Both the position numbers and the translations under genes were made by a program. DNA of 37,298 nucleotides from NCBI GenBank assembly GCA_016793165.1, contig JAEULA010000096.1:140699-177996 (forward strand). Reading direction: 5' to 3'. Shown here piece after piece: positions 9,701-16,690 of this stretch. The stretch's first letter is position 1. The number at the start of each line of letters is the position of its first letter. Source of the stretch: Alphaproteobacteria bacterium (GTDB lineage: Bacteria; Pseudomonadota; Alphaproteobacteria; CACIAM-22H2). The notes beneath the pieces were generated by a model. The model was not told the DNA's origin. It ran no database searches and worked only from the letters and a program-made list of their open reading frames with translations.

Positions 9701-10091
9701 CGAACAGCGCCAGCACGCCGTCGCCCATCACGCGGTTCACGGTGCCGCGATGACGATGGATCGCCGCCGTGATGGTCTCGACGACGAGGTCGAAGATCGT
9801 CCGGGCCTCCTCCGGATCGCGATCGCGGATCAGCTCGAGCGACCCGGAGACGTCCGCGAACATCACGGTCACGTGGCGCCGTTCCCCTTCGGCCACCGTC
9901 GCGAGCGGCGGAACGGCGCCTTGCGTCGTCGGCCCGCCGGCCTCGAGGCGCGTGCCGCAGCTCGAGCAGAAGCGGAAATGCGCGAGCTGCGGCGCACCGC
10001 AGGACGAGCAGAAGACCTGCAGGCGCGTGCCGCACGCCTTGCAGGAGTTGGCATGGGGAGAATTGCCGACGCCGCAATTCGGACACTGCAT
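6765..10091 (-). CDS. Zinc-ribbon / class III nucleotide cyclase / AAA ATPase / TPR protein
   Basis: A 1108-aa cytoplasmic signalling protein. Residues 3-47 carry two zinc-ribbon halves (CPNC...CKAC and CSSC...CSSC). About 70-250 is a class III adenylate/guanylate cyclase domain with FADVSGS (metal Asp80), GDGVLALFG (metal Asp124) and EYDAVGRTVHLAARM. About 265-560 is an AAA ATPase of the ORC/STAND type with Walker A GEPGSGKS (300-307) and Walker B VVVIEDLHWID. The remaining 500 residues are helical TPR-like repeats. This architecture is known in proteobacteria, often annotated 'adenylate/guanylate cyclase domain-containing ATPase'. The start at 10091 places the zinc ribbon at the N-terminus; a frame open to 10250 is less likely. 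Ligand and product (cAMP or cGMP) are not determined by sequence alone. Confidence 0.92.
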   Translation of the reverse strand: MQCPNCGVGNSPHANSCKACGTRLQVFCSSCGAPQLAHFRFCSSCGTRLEAGGPTTQGAVPPLATVAEGERRHVTVMFADVSGSLELIRDRDPEEARTIFDLVVETITAAIHRHRGTVNRVMGDGVLALFGAPSALEHHAVHACRAAFDVLKSVQALSDRVAGADGAEIRMHVGIDTGEVVVRSVTTDFHTEYDAVGRTVHLAARMQTLAPAGAVRISADTAREVRGFLSVRSLGHVPIKGLSEPVEVFEPVGFGTVSRFEVSKRRGLTRFVGRTRESQALAAAGQRVVDHGGELWSVSGEPGSGKSRLIHEFCRKAGDEGAIVVSAECPQQGAAAGLAPVVQLLRTHFSISDAQSREEIAAMVAAATSTQRDGAFVAGAVLSLLGMPVRDPAWLAADAGTRQRAVENVLVSILVPLAQRRRVVVVIEDLHWIDPESESILDRLVQQLPRSRILALVNYRPEYRNRWRRHAHAHEIALEPLAQGAARALLDDLLEGAAELDGLRDLVLARTSGNPLFIEETVHTLIDRGVIARQDGRLALVEQLDGVRMPQTIQSILAGRVDLLAPQDKSLLQSAAVAGASFLIEALRGIADVDAQALDLAIERLVGSGFLVRMPGRGQRELSFRHPLVHEVAYGGLLKSRRRELHRRALSTLETHHAGRLSEFAAILAEHARLGEMWEPCARYLRQAAANAYGRSANVEASRLYEQALEALSSAPGGRSASELRIDLCIDLRNSLLLIGEIGKILTYLSVAERVAAELGDRRRMARLASSLSHAYWMTGDAPRALQHAELARHHAESLDDALLVVPARYHAALIMKDLGRFPEANARLEALLNDLRPDQRHERFGLNAPLIVLAGSYVTRSLAETGAFAAARARGEEALRVSEEIELAFGRAMANLALGYCGLVAVDAAAATRHLEEAGTLFRGLSNRTMETVVIGFLGWARLLQGNLAEAASLVEESVRRADAMGLMSQQPLRMALLGETRRRNGDPAGAIAALDEAIRFARQQREAGSEAYACWFRGQALLDDREAPPTRAAMALLRGLALARRCGMRPLAAACRAALAEAYRALGRVAAAEREAAAAADAYRELGILPLPIERRRPIAGLTAAD

Positions 10092-10651
10092 GGTCCGCGA
10101 CGCTAACACGTACATCAGTCGATCGAGAGTCCACTTTGCCGCAATGCGGCAGTGGCTCGCGCCGCGCTCGCGCCACCCGCCGTCGGCCAGATGCACGATG
10201 CCGGCGATTTCACGCGCCGTTGCGGTCGCATTCACGGCCGGCTGACGCACGCCCGCGAAGGTGACCCCCGTCGACGAAGGCCCACAGGCCCGATCGATGG
10301 AGGGACCGATGCGGAGCGAGACGCGAGATGCGCGATGGACGGCACGACGCCGTCCGAGGACCAGCGAGCGCCATCGCCCGATTCGCGCCGTCGCCGCGCT
10401 CCGGCGTCACCGGGGCATCGACACCCGCTCGGCCCGACGACCGCCGCCCCGGCTGCGGCGATTGATGCCCCTCAATGATCGGCCGCTGTGAGGCGAGAGC
10501 GGACGGCCGTGTCTTCCGGAAATCCCCTATCCCCATAGCTCCGCGGAGAAACCTGAATGCTGGCGAGAAACCGAGACCATCGACATGCGGCCGCCATCCA
10601 TGGCCGCCGCGGCCCGCTTCCGACGGCGCCTCGAGCGAAGGGGAGGCGCGA
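10092..10651. other. Divergent intergenic region with no convincing gene
   Basis: These 560 bp separate the divergent cyclase and LuxR-type genes. Open frames exist here but encode only Arg/Pro/Ala-rich sequence without motifs, as expected by chance at this GC. Visible structure: a hairpin at 10131-10155 (listed separately), a 7-bp stem GGACGGC-N5-GCCGTCC at 10337-10355, and a small dyad CTAT-CCCC-ATAG at 10527-10538 in a locally less GC-rich patch about 115 bp before the regulator start. That patch is the most promoter-like part, but no clear -35/-10 pair is seen. Confidence 0.5.
10131..10155 (-). promoter_or_regulatory. Palindrome/hairpin upstream of the cyclase gene
   Basis: A perfect 15-nt odd palindrome, TGCCGCAATGCGGCA, occupies 10137-10151, only 46 bp upstream of the cyclase start. 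It is embedded in a longer imperfect stem (CCACT...AGTGG around GCCGC/GCGGC with a 2-nt bulge). It could be the operator of a dimeric regulator or a 5' UTR hairpin of the cyclase transcript. No T tract follows, so a terminator is unlikely. Confidence 0.4.
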
Positions 10652-11854
10652 ATGATCGGCTCCTGCCCGCATCCCCTGCTCGCGGCGCTCGACAGCTGCG
10701 GCACCCCGGCCTTTCCGATCGAGCTGGCGCGCACCCTGCGCGAGGCGACCGGCGCCGACGCGATCGCGATCACCGAATTCGGCTTCCGGCCCAGCTGGGC
10801 AGCGACGCTGGTGGAGATCAGCCGCGACCCGCTGCTGCTCGGCACGGAGCGGCTGCAGCTGTCGCTCCTCGCGGAGCCCGTCTTCGCGCCCGGCGATTCC
10901 GACCGTGCGATCTGGAGTCGCGAACGCGAGCTCGCCGATCCGAAGGATCCGGGCGCCGAGCGGCGCCAGGTCCTCCACGCGGTCAACACGACGCTGACGA
11001 GCGGTCCGGCCGGCTGCGTCGTGGCGACGATCGTCCACGTGCTGACGGTCGGGACCGCGGCGATCCAGTCGCGCGCCCGGCTCGACACGCTGACACCGGT
11101 CCTCGGCACGCTGTGGCAGATGCACCTGCGCGCCGTGAACCTGACGACGGAGCGCGACGCGCTGTTCGAGGCGCTGGGCCAGCGCGGCGTCGGCGCGATC
11201 ACGCTCGATCGTCGCGGCGCACCGATCTCAGTCAACCGCCGCGCGGCGGAGATGATGGGCGCGAGCGGGCTCCTGGCGCTGTCCCCCGCCCGGCTGACGG
11301 CGACAAGTGCCACCGACGCGACGCGGCTGCGCGAGGCCCTCGCGCGCGCGATCGCCGATCTCGACCAGGGGAAGCGCCCAGGCCCGCAGTCGCTCACCCT
11401 CGTCGGCGAGGCCGGCGATTCCGAGGCGCGCGGCGCCGCGCTCGGCCTGCAGGTCCATGCGATCGCGACGGGATTGCCGCAGGAAGGTGCTCGCGCTCCT
11501 GCCGTCGTCGTGCTGCTCCAGGACCTCCATCGCGACATCCGCCCCGACGTGCGCGCGAATGCCAGCCGCTTCGCCCTCACCCCCGTCGAGATCGAGCTCG
11601 CCTGCCATCTGGCGGATGGACGCCAGCTCGATGCGGCGGCAAAGCATCAGCGCATCAGCATCCACACGGCGCGGAAGTATCTGCAGCAGATCTTCGCGAA
11701 GACCGGCGCAAGCCGGCAGGCCGAGCTGGTGCGGCTGCTGGTGAGCGGCACGATCGCGCGGCCCGGTGCAGCGCCGGCGCGAATGCCGCTGCGAAGGATC
11801 GCCGCCGGTGCTCTCGCGGGCCCGTTCCCGGTCCAGCGCAGCTCGGTCGGATAG
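10652..11854 (+). CDS. LuxR-type (HTH) transcriptional regulator with PAS-like region
   Basis: A 400-aa regulator at the head of the secretion island. The C-terminus (about 305-365) is a LuxR/GerE helix-turn-helix: RFALTPVEIELACHLADGRQ, AAAKHQRISIHTARKYLQQI, FAKTGASRQAELVRLL. The middle (about 178-205) has a PAS-like entry, ITLDRRGAPISVNRRAAEMM. The N-terminal 160 residues have no recognised receiver or autoinducer domain. The ATG at 10652 has GGGAGG 6 nt upstream; the frame is open to 10475 but the extension is low-complexity. It is followed by 39 nt and then the small unknown gene and the T1SS genes in the same direction, so it probably controls, and may be co-transcribed with, the island. 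The inducing signal is unknown. Confidence 0.88.
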   Translation: MIGSCPHPLLAALDSCGTPAFPIELARTLREATGADAIAITEFGFRPSWAATLVEISRDPLLLGTERLQLSLLAEPVFAPGDSDRAIWSRERELADPKDPGAERRQVLHAVNTTLTSGPAGCVVATIVHVLTVGTAAIQSRARLDTLTPVLGTLWQMHLRAVNLTTERDALFEALGQRGVGAITLDRRGAPISVNRRAAEMMGASGLLALSPARLTATSATDATRLREALARAIADLDQGKRPGPQSLTLVGEAGDSEARGAALGLQVHAIATGLPQEGARAPAVVVLLQDLHRDIRPDVRANASRFALTPVEIELACHLADGRQLDAAAKHQRISIHTARKYLQQIFAKTGASRQAELVRLLVSGTIARPGAAPARMPLRRIAAGALAGPFPVQRSSVG

Positions 11855-11893
11855 CGGGCGCGCCGTCGGGACGACGACAGGAGGGGAAGGACG

Positions 11894-12331
11894 ATGAAGT
11901 GGCTCAGACGGCCGAAGACGTCGACGGCGGCCCCCGACATGGTGCGGCTGGTCGCCACGGCGCTGGCGCTGCAGCAGTTTTCCAAGACCGTGGGCGATGG
12001 CGGCGATCCCCCGGCCATGCCCGACATCCGTCCGAGCGACGAGAACCACGCGCATGCGCGGTCGCTGCTCTACGACTTCGCGATGGAGCACTTCTCGACC
12101 CAGGTCGAGGTCCTCCGGCGCGAGGCGGTGATCGAGCATCTCGCCAACGACTCCCGCGACCGCCTCGCCTTCACGCGCCTCGCGGCGATCGGCGCCGTCG
12201 GCACGCTCGCCGCGCTCGGGGCCAATGCGGCGGGCACCGCGCTCGCGCGGCACTTCGGCGTCGATCTCGAGGCGATGATCGGCGCGTTGCGCCCGCTCGC
12301 CGCGGCGCTGCGCGCGACCACGGGGGCATGA
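11894..12331 (+). CDS. Small protein of unknown function in T1SS operon
   Basis: A 145-aa protein I do not recognise. It begins with a basic stretch (MKWLRRPK), has an acidic/polar middle (DIRPSDENHAHARSLLYDF) and an amphipathic helical region (EVLRREAVIEHLANDSRDRLAF). A hydrophobic Ala/Gly-rich segment at about 100-122 could be one membrane helix. A strong ribosome-binding site (GGAGGGG) precedes the ATG. The stop is only 4 nt before the ABC transporter start, so it is almost certainly translated with the exporter. Possible roles include an accessory or assembly factor of the secretion system, but this rests on position only. Confidence 0.75.
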   Translation: MKWLRRPKTSTAAPDMVRLVATALALQQFSKTVGDGGDPPAMPDIRPSDENHAHARSLLYDFAMEHFSTQVEVLRREAVIEHLANDSRDRLAFTRLAAIGAVGTLAALGANAAGTALARHFGVDLEAMIGALRPLAAALRATTGA

Positions 12332-12335
12332 GGCC

Positions 12336-14087
12336 ATGCGCGCGCCCCCGTCGTCCACGCGGCGCAGCAGCCGGCTGACGCTCGCGCTGCAGGCGACCCG
12401 CCACGCCTTCGCCTTCGTCGCCGTATTCAGCGCGGCCATCAACGTGCTGTTGCTGACCGTGCCGCTCTACATGATGCAGATGTTCGATCGCGTGATCGCG
12501 AGCCGCAGCTACGAGACGCTGATCTTCCTGACCCTGATCGCCGCCGGCGCGACGCTTCTGCTGGCGCTGCTCGAGTACCTGCGTTCGCGCCTGCTGAGCC
12601 GGGTCGTCGGCTATCTCGACCGCTTCCTCGCCAGCGAGGCGTTCGAGCGCTCGGTGACCGGCGCCCTTCGCGGGCGCGCGTACACGAGCGAAAGCCTGCG
12701 CGACCTCGCGACGCTGCGCGGATTCCTCGGCAGCACGGGCATCGCGGCGATCTGCGATGCACCCTGGGCGATCGTCTACCTCGCGGTCGTCTTCCTGATC
12801 CATCCGGGGCTCGGCGGAATCGCCGCGGGCGGCGCGGTGATCCTGCTCGTGATCGCGCTGTCGACGGAATTCCTGACGCGAGGCCCGCTGCGCGAGGCGA
12901 GCGTCGCCCAGATGCGGGCGATGCGGCGCGTCGAGGCCGCGGGGCGCAATGCCGAGGCGATCACCGCAATGGGCATGATGCCGGAGCTCGCCCGCATCTG
13001 GGCCGGGGAGAATCGCGAGGCGACCGCCCACCACGAGCGTGCAGCCGCCCGCTCGAACGCGCTGCTCGCGACGACGAAGCTCGTTCGGCTGCTCCTCCAG
13101 CTGGGTTTCCTCGGCGCCGCAGGCTGGCTCGTGGTCCAGCAGGAGCTCACCGCCGGCGCGATGGTCGCGGGCTCGCTCGTCTTCGGCAGGGCGCTGGCGC
13201 CGGTCGAGCAGGCGCTCGCCTCGTGGCGCGGCTTCATCATGGCGCGCACCGCGCACGAGCGGCTCAAGCTCTTCTTCGCCGAGGGCGCCGGGGCCGCCGA
13301 GGCGATGCCGCTGCCGCCGCCCAAGGGGCGCCTGCAGGTCGAGCGCCTCTCCTTCGCGCTGCCGGGAAGCGACCGGCTCGTGCTCAAGGGCGTCAGCTTC
13401 GACCTCGGTCCCGGCCAGGCGCTGGCGATCATCGGACCGTCGGGCGCCGGCAAGTCGACGCTCGCGCGGCTCCTTGTCGGCCTGCTCAAGCCGACCGCCG
13501 GGCATGTCCGGCTCGACTCCGCCGACGTCTGGCTGTGGAACCGCACCGAGCTCGGTCGCTGGATCGGGTTCGTGCCGCAGGACGTCGAGCTGTTCGCCGG
13601 CACCATCGCGCAGAACATCGCGCGCATGGCGGACGCCGACGCCAAGGAGGTCGTGCGCGCCGCCGAGATCGCCGACCTTCACGATCTGATCCTTCGCCTG
13701 CCGCGCGGCTACGACACCGAGATCGGCGACGGCGGCACGATGCTCTCCGGCGGCCAGCGCCAGCGCATCGCTCTGGCGCGCGCGATTTATGGCCGCCCGC
13801 GCTTCCTCGTGCTCGACGAGCCGAACTCCAATCTCGATCGCGAGGGCGAGGAGGCGCTCGCGGGCGCCATCGGCCGGCTCAAGGCCGAGGGCTGCGCGAT
13901 CGTCATCGTCACCCACCGCCAGAACCTGCTCGTCGCGGTCGACAAGCTGGTCGTGCTGCGCGACGGCGTCGTGATGCTGGCCGGCGAGCGTGCCGCGGTG
14001 CTCGAGCGGCTGCAGAAATCGGACGGGCCGCGGCGGATCCAGGACGATCCCGCCGTCGCCCCGCGCCGCCCGGCGCTTGCCGGCTGA
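12336..14087 (+). CDS. Type I secretion ABC transporter (PrtD/HlyB-like, no C39 domain)
   Basis: A 583-aa inner-membrane exporter with fused permease and ATPase. The N-terminus goes directly into transmembrane helices (about 22-45, 60-82, then about 140-185 and 250-300) without a C39 peptidase or CLD domain, as in PrtD/AprD exporters of RTX proteases and S-layer proteins. The nucleotide-binding domain has Walker A GPSGAGKST (367-375), signature LSGGQRQR (470-477), Walker B FLVLDEPNSNLD and the H-loop IVTHR. The permease contains the family motif LYMMQMFDRVIASRSYETL. It should energise export of the downstream RTX proteins together with the adaptor 19 nt downstream. The outer-membrane TolC partner is not in this window. 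Confidence 0.95.
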   Translation: MRAPPSSTRRSSRLTLALQATRHAFAFVAVFSAAINVLLLTVPLYMMQMFDRVIASRSYETLIFLTLIAAGATLLLALLEYLRSRLLSRVVGYLDRFLASEAFERSVTGALRGRAYTSESLRDLATLRGFLGSTGIAAICDAPWAIVYLAVVFLIHPGLGGIAAGGAVILLVIALSTEFLTRGPLREASVAQMRAMRRVEAAGRNAEAITAMGMMPELARIWAGENREATAHHERAAARSNALLATTKLVRLLLQLGFLGAAGWLVVQQELTAGAMVAGSLVFGRALAPVEQALASWRGFIMARTAHERLKLFFAEGAGAAEAMPLPPPKGRLQVERLSFALPGSDRLVLKGVSFDLGPGQALAIIGPSGAGKSTLARLLVGLLKPTAGHVRLDSADVWLWNRTELGRWIGFVPQDVELFAGTIAQNIARMADADAKEVVRAAEIADLHDLILRLPRGYDTEIGDGGTMLSGGQRQRIALARAIYGRPRFLVLDEPNSNLDREGEEALAGAIGRLKAEGCAIVIVTHRQNLLVAVDKLVVLRDGVVMLAGERAAVLERLQKSDGPRRIQDDPAVAPRRPALAG

Positions 14088-14106
14088 CCCCGCGGGACGC
14101 GCGATC

Positions 14107-15474
14107 ATGAGCAGCCTCGCCCTCGAGCCGCCGGTCGACCGCGGACCGCGTCCGGATCCCGGCGCGACGGGTCCCGTGGACCTGCCGAATCTCTGGCTGC
14201 ACCCGCTGCTCGGGCTTCTCGCGATCGCCGTCTTCCTCGGCGGATTCCTGCTGTGGGCGGGCACGGCGCCCCTCGCCTCCTCGGCGCCGGCCACCGGCGT
14301 GGTCAAGACGCCCGGCAACCGCCGCACGATCCAGAACCTCGAGGGCGGCGTGATCCGCGAGATCCTCGTCCAGGAGGGCACGATCGTCGTCGCGGGCCAG
14401 GCGCTGATGCGGCTCCACGACGAGCAGAGCAGCGCGCTGATCGAGATGCTCGGCGCGAGTCTCGATTCCGCGCGCGCCCTGCGCGCCCGGCTCGACGCGG
14501 AGGCGAACGGCCGTGCGACGATCGCGTTGCCGCGCGAGCTCGTCGAGCGCGCAGCCCAGCCGCGGATCGCGGAGATCATCGCGAGCCAGCGCGCCATCTT
14601 CGAGCAGCGCGGCCGCACGATCGCGAACCAGGTCGCGATCCTCGAGCAGCGAATCCGCCAGTCGGAGGCGGAGATCACCTCCTACGAGGCCCAGGTCCAT
14701 TCCTTCGGCGTGCAGCTCCGGATCCTGCGCGAGGAGGAGCAGACGGTGAAGGAGCTCGTCCGGCAGGGCTACGAGAAGAAGCCGCGGCTGCTCGCGCTTC
14801 AACGCCAGATCGCGGCGCTGGACGGGAACCGCGAGCAGCAGCTGGGCCTGATCGCGCGCGCGCGCCAGGCGATCAGCGAGAGCGAGCTTCAGGCGCGCCA
14901 GATCGTCGGGGCGATGCAGCGCGACGCGACGATCGAGCTGCGCGACGCCGATGCGCGCATCGTCGAGGCCGAGGAGCGGATGCGCAGCGCGCTCGACATC
15001 CAGATCCGCCGCGACATCCTCGCGCCGAACGCCGGCATGGTGATGAACCTGAAGTTCACCACCATCGGCGGCGTGGTGCGTCCGGGCGAGCCGATCCTCG
15101 AGATCGTGCCGACCGAGGAGAAGCTCTTCATCGAGGCGAATGTCGACGCCCAGCATCACGGCAACATCAAGCTCGGCGGCCGCGCCGAGATCCTGCTGAC
15201 CTCGTTCAAGCTGCGCAACGCGCCGCCGCTCCACGGCCGCGTCGTGCACGTCTCCGCCGACGCGACGCCGGGCGCGGCGCCGGGGCGCAACTTCTACCGC
15301 GCGCATGTCGAGTTCGATGCGGAGAGCCTGCAGCGGTTCCAGGCGCGCATGGGCATGAGCGTGGCGTCCGGCATGCCGGCCGAGGTGCTGATCCACATCG
15401 GCGACCACACCTTCCTCGAATACCTGGTCGAGCCGCTGTTGCGCGCCTGGCGCCGCGCCTTCACGGAGGCCTGA
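14107..15474 (+). CDS. HlyD/PrtE family membrane fusion protein of T1SS
   Basis: A 455-aa periplasmic adaptor with one transmembrane helix at about 33-52. Then come the first half of the lipoyl/barrel-sandwich domain (GVVKTPGNRRTIQNLEGGVI REILV, characteristic of PrtE/LipC-type proteins), a long alpha-helical coiled-coil hairpin at about 110-300, the second lipoyl half (RRDILAPNAGMVMNLKFTTI with GGVVRPGEPILEIVP), and the beta-barrel with the C-terminal MPAEVLI signature. It connects the ABC transporter to the outer-membrane channel. The start at 14107 is chosen because it places the helix after a 32-aa cytoplasmic N-terminus; the frame is open back to 13990 inside the ABC gene. The glycosyltransferase starts 1 nt after its stop codon. 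Confidence 0.95.
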   Translation: MSSLALEPPVDRGPRPDPGATGPVDLPNLWLHPLLGLLAIAVFLGGFLLWAGTAPLASSAPATGVVKTPGNRRTIQNLEGGVIREILVQEGTIVVAGQALMRLHDEQSSALIEMLGASLDSARALRARLDAEANGRATIALPRELVERAAQPRIAEIIASQRAIFEQRGRTIANQVAILEQRIRQSEAEITSYEAQVHSFGVQLRILREEEQTVKELVRQGYEKKPRLLALQRQIAALDGNREQQLGLIARARQAISESELQARQIVGAMQRDATIELRDADARIVEAEERMRSALDIQIRRDILAPNAGMVMNLKFTTIGGVVRPGEPILEIVPTEEKLFIEANVDAQHHGNIKLGGRAEILLTSFKLRNAPPLHGRVVHVSADATPGAAPGRNFYRAHVEFDAESLQRFQARMGMSVASGMPAEVLIHIGDHTFLEYLVEPLLRAWRRAFTEA

Positions 15475-15475
15475 G

Positions 15476-16690
15476 ATGACCGCGCGCCCCATCGGCAGCG
15501 GACGACCGCGTGCGCTGCTCGCCTGGGAGCTGGGCGACGGATTCGGGCATGTCGGACGGCTGCTGGCGCTCGCCGAGCGCCTCGAGCAGGAGGGCTTCGC
15601 CCCCGTCTTCGCGCTGCGCGATCCGATCGAGGCGCGACGCCGGCTCGGGGCCCGTCGCGACCCCGTGCTGCAGGCGCCACTGGCGATGACGCGCCGCTTG
15701 CGCGACGGCAAGTTCTACGCGCGCAGCTTCGCCGACATCCTCGGGCTGATCGGCTACGACGACGCGGAGCGCCTGGGCGCGATGGTCGAGTCCTGGCGCG
15801 CCCTCGTCGCGCTGGTCGATCCGGCGATCGTCGTCGGGGATTTCAGCCCGACCCTCGCCCTCGCAACGGCCGGCACCGAGGTCCCGCTGCTCCAGGTCGG
15901 CAGCGGCTTCGCCCTGCCGCCGGCTCAGCTGGACCACTTCCCGATCATCAACCCCGCCGGAACGCCGATCGCGACGGATCGCGATCTGCTCGATGCGGCG
16001 CGACGCGTGCTCGCGCCGGTGGTCCACCGCGGCGGCCTGCCCGCGCTGATCGCCGGCCAGCGGCAATGCGCCTGCACCTGGCCGATCTTCGACCCCTATC
16101 GCGCCCGGCGCGCACCCGCAGCACTCGGCCCGCTCGGCCCGACGCCGCCGCAGCGCCCGACACCGGCGATTCCGCGGTGGTTCGCCTATCTCGCCGCCGA
16201 CGCGCCGAACGTCGCCGGCGTGATCGACGGGTTGCTGGCCTCGCGCCATCCCGGTGCGGCGGTGATCCGGCAGGCCGATGCGCGGCTCGCAGAGCGCTTC
16301 GAGCGCGCCGGCAAGACGCTTCATCGCCAGCTGCCGAGACTCGTCGACATGCTCGCCGACGCCTCGCTCGTCATCCATCACGGCGGAATCAGCACCGCCG
16401 AAACGGCGCTCGCGATGGGCGTGCCGCAGCTGATCGCCTCGCGTCATCTCGAGCAGCACCTCACCGGCCGGGCGGTTGCCGCGACCGGGATCGGACGGGC
16501 GCTGCCGGTGCGAAGCCCCGCCGCGACCATCACCGACGCCGTGGACACGCTGCTCGAGGATCGGGCCGTGGCGGCGCGCGCGGCGCGCGAGGCCGCCGCG
16601 ATCGGCGACCGCCGCGGCGCCCTCGATTCCGTGCTGGCCGCGGCCCTGTCGCTGCGGCGCCCTTCGCATCGCCACGCTGGAGCCGCATGA
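15476..16690 (+). CDS. GT-B fold glycosyltransferase (MGT/UGT-like)
   Basis: A 404-aa protein with the two-Rossmann GT-B layout. The N-terminal part has a glycine-rich entry, ELGDGFGHVGRLLALAERL, as in MGT/MurG-like enzymes. The C-terminal part has the nucleotide-sugar binding signature SLVIHHGGISTAETALAMGV followed by PQLIASRHLEQHLTGRAV (HHGG at about 299-302, downstream acidic/Gln residues for sugar contact). This resembles the UGT/GT1 donor motif. Neither donor nor acceptor can be read from sequence. It starts 1 nt after the HlyD stop and its own stop overlaps the start of the RTX gene (ATGATGA), making it translationally coupled to both exporter and cargo. That placement suggests it modifies the RTX protein or makes a glycan for it; this is inference. 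Confidence 0.85.
   Translation: MTARPIGSGRPRALLAWELGDGFGHVGRLLALAERLEQEGFAPVFALRDPIEARRRLGARRDPVLQAPLAMTRRLRDGKFYARSFADILGLIGYDDAERLGAMVESWRALVALVDPAIVVGDFSPTLALATAGTEVPLLQVGSGFALPPAQLDHFPIINPAGTPIATDRDLLDAARRVLAPVVHRGGLPALIAGQRQCACTWPIFDPYRARRAPAALGPLGPTPPQRPTPAIPRWFAYLAADAPNVAGVIDGLLASRHPGAAVIRQADARLAERFERAGKTLHRQLPRLVDMLADASLVIHHGGISTAETALAMGVPQLIASRHLEQHLTGRAVAATGIGRALPVRSPAATITDAVDTLLEDRAVAARAAREAAAIGDRRGALDSVLAAALSLRRPSHRHAGAA

Noticed and set aside
6537..10106. A 1189-codon plus-strand open frame opposite the cyclase gene.
   Set aside because: It is Arg/Gln/His-rich with no motif; the minus frame holds zinc ribbons, cyclase, Walker A/B and TPR motifs.
10261..10491. A 76-codon open frame between the cyclase and regulator genes.
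   Set aside because: Arg-rich chance sequence without a ribosome-binding site or recognisable domain.
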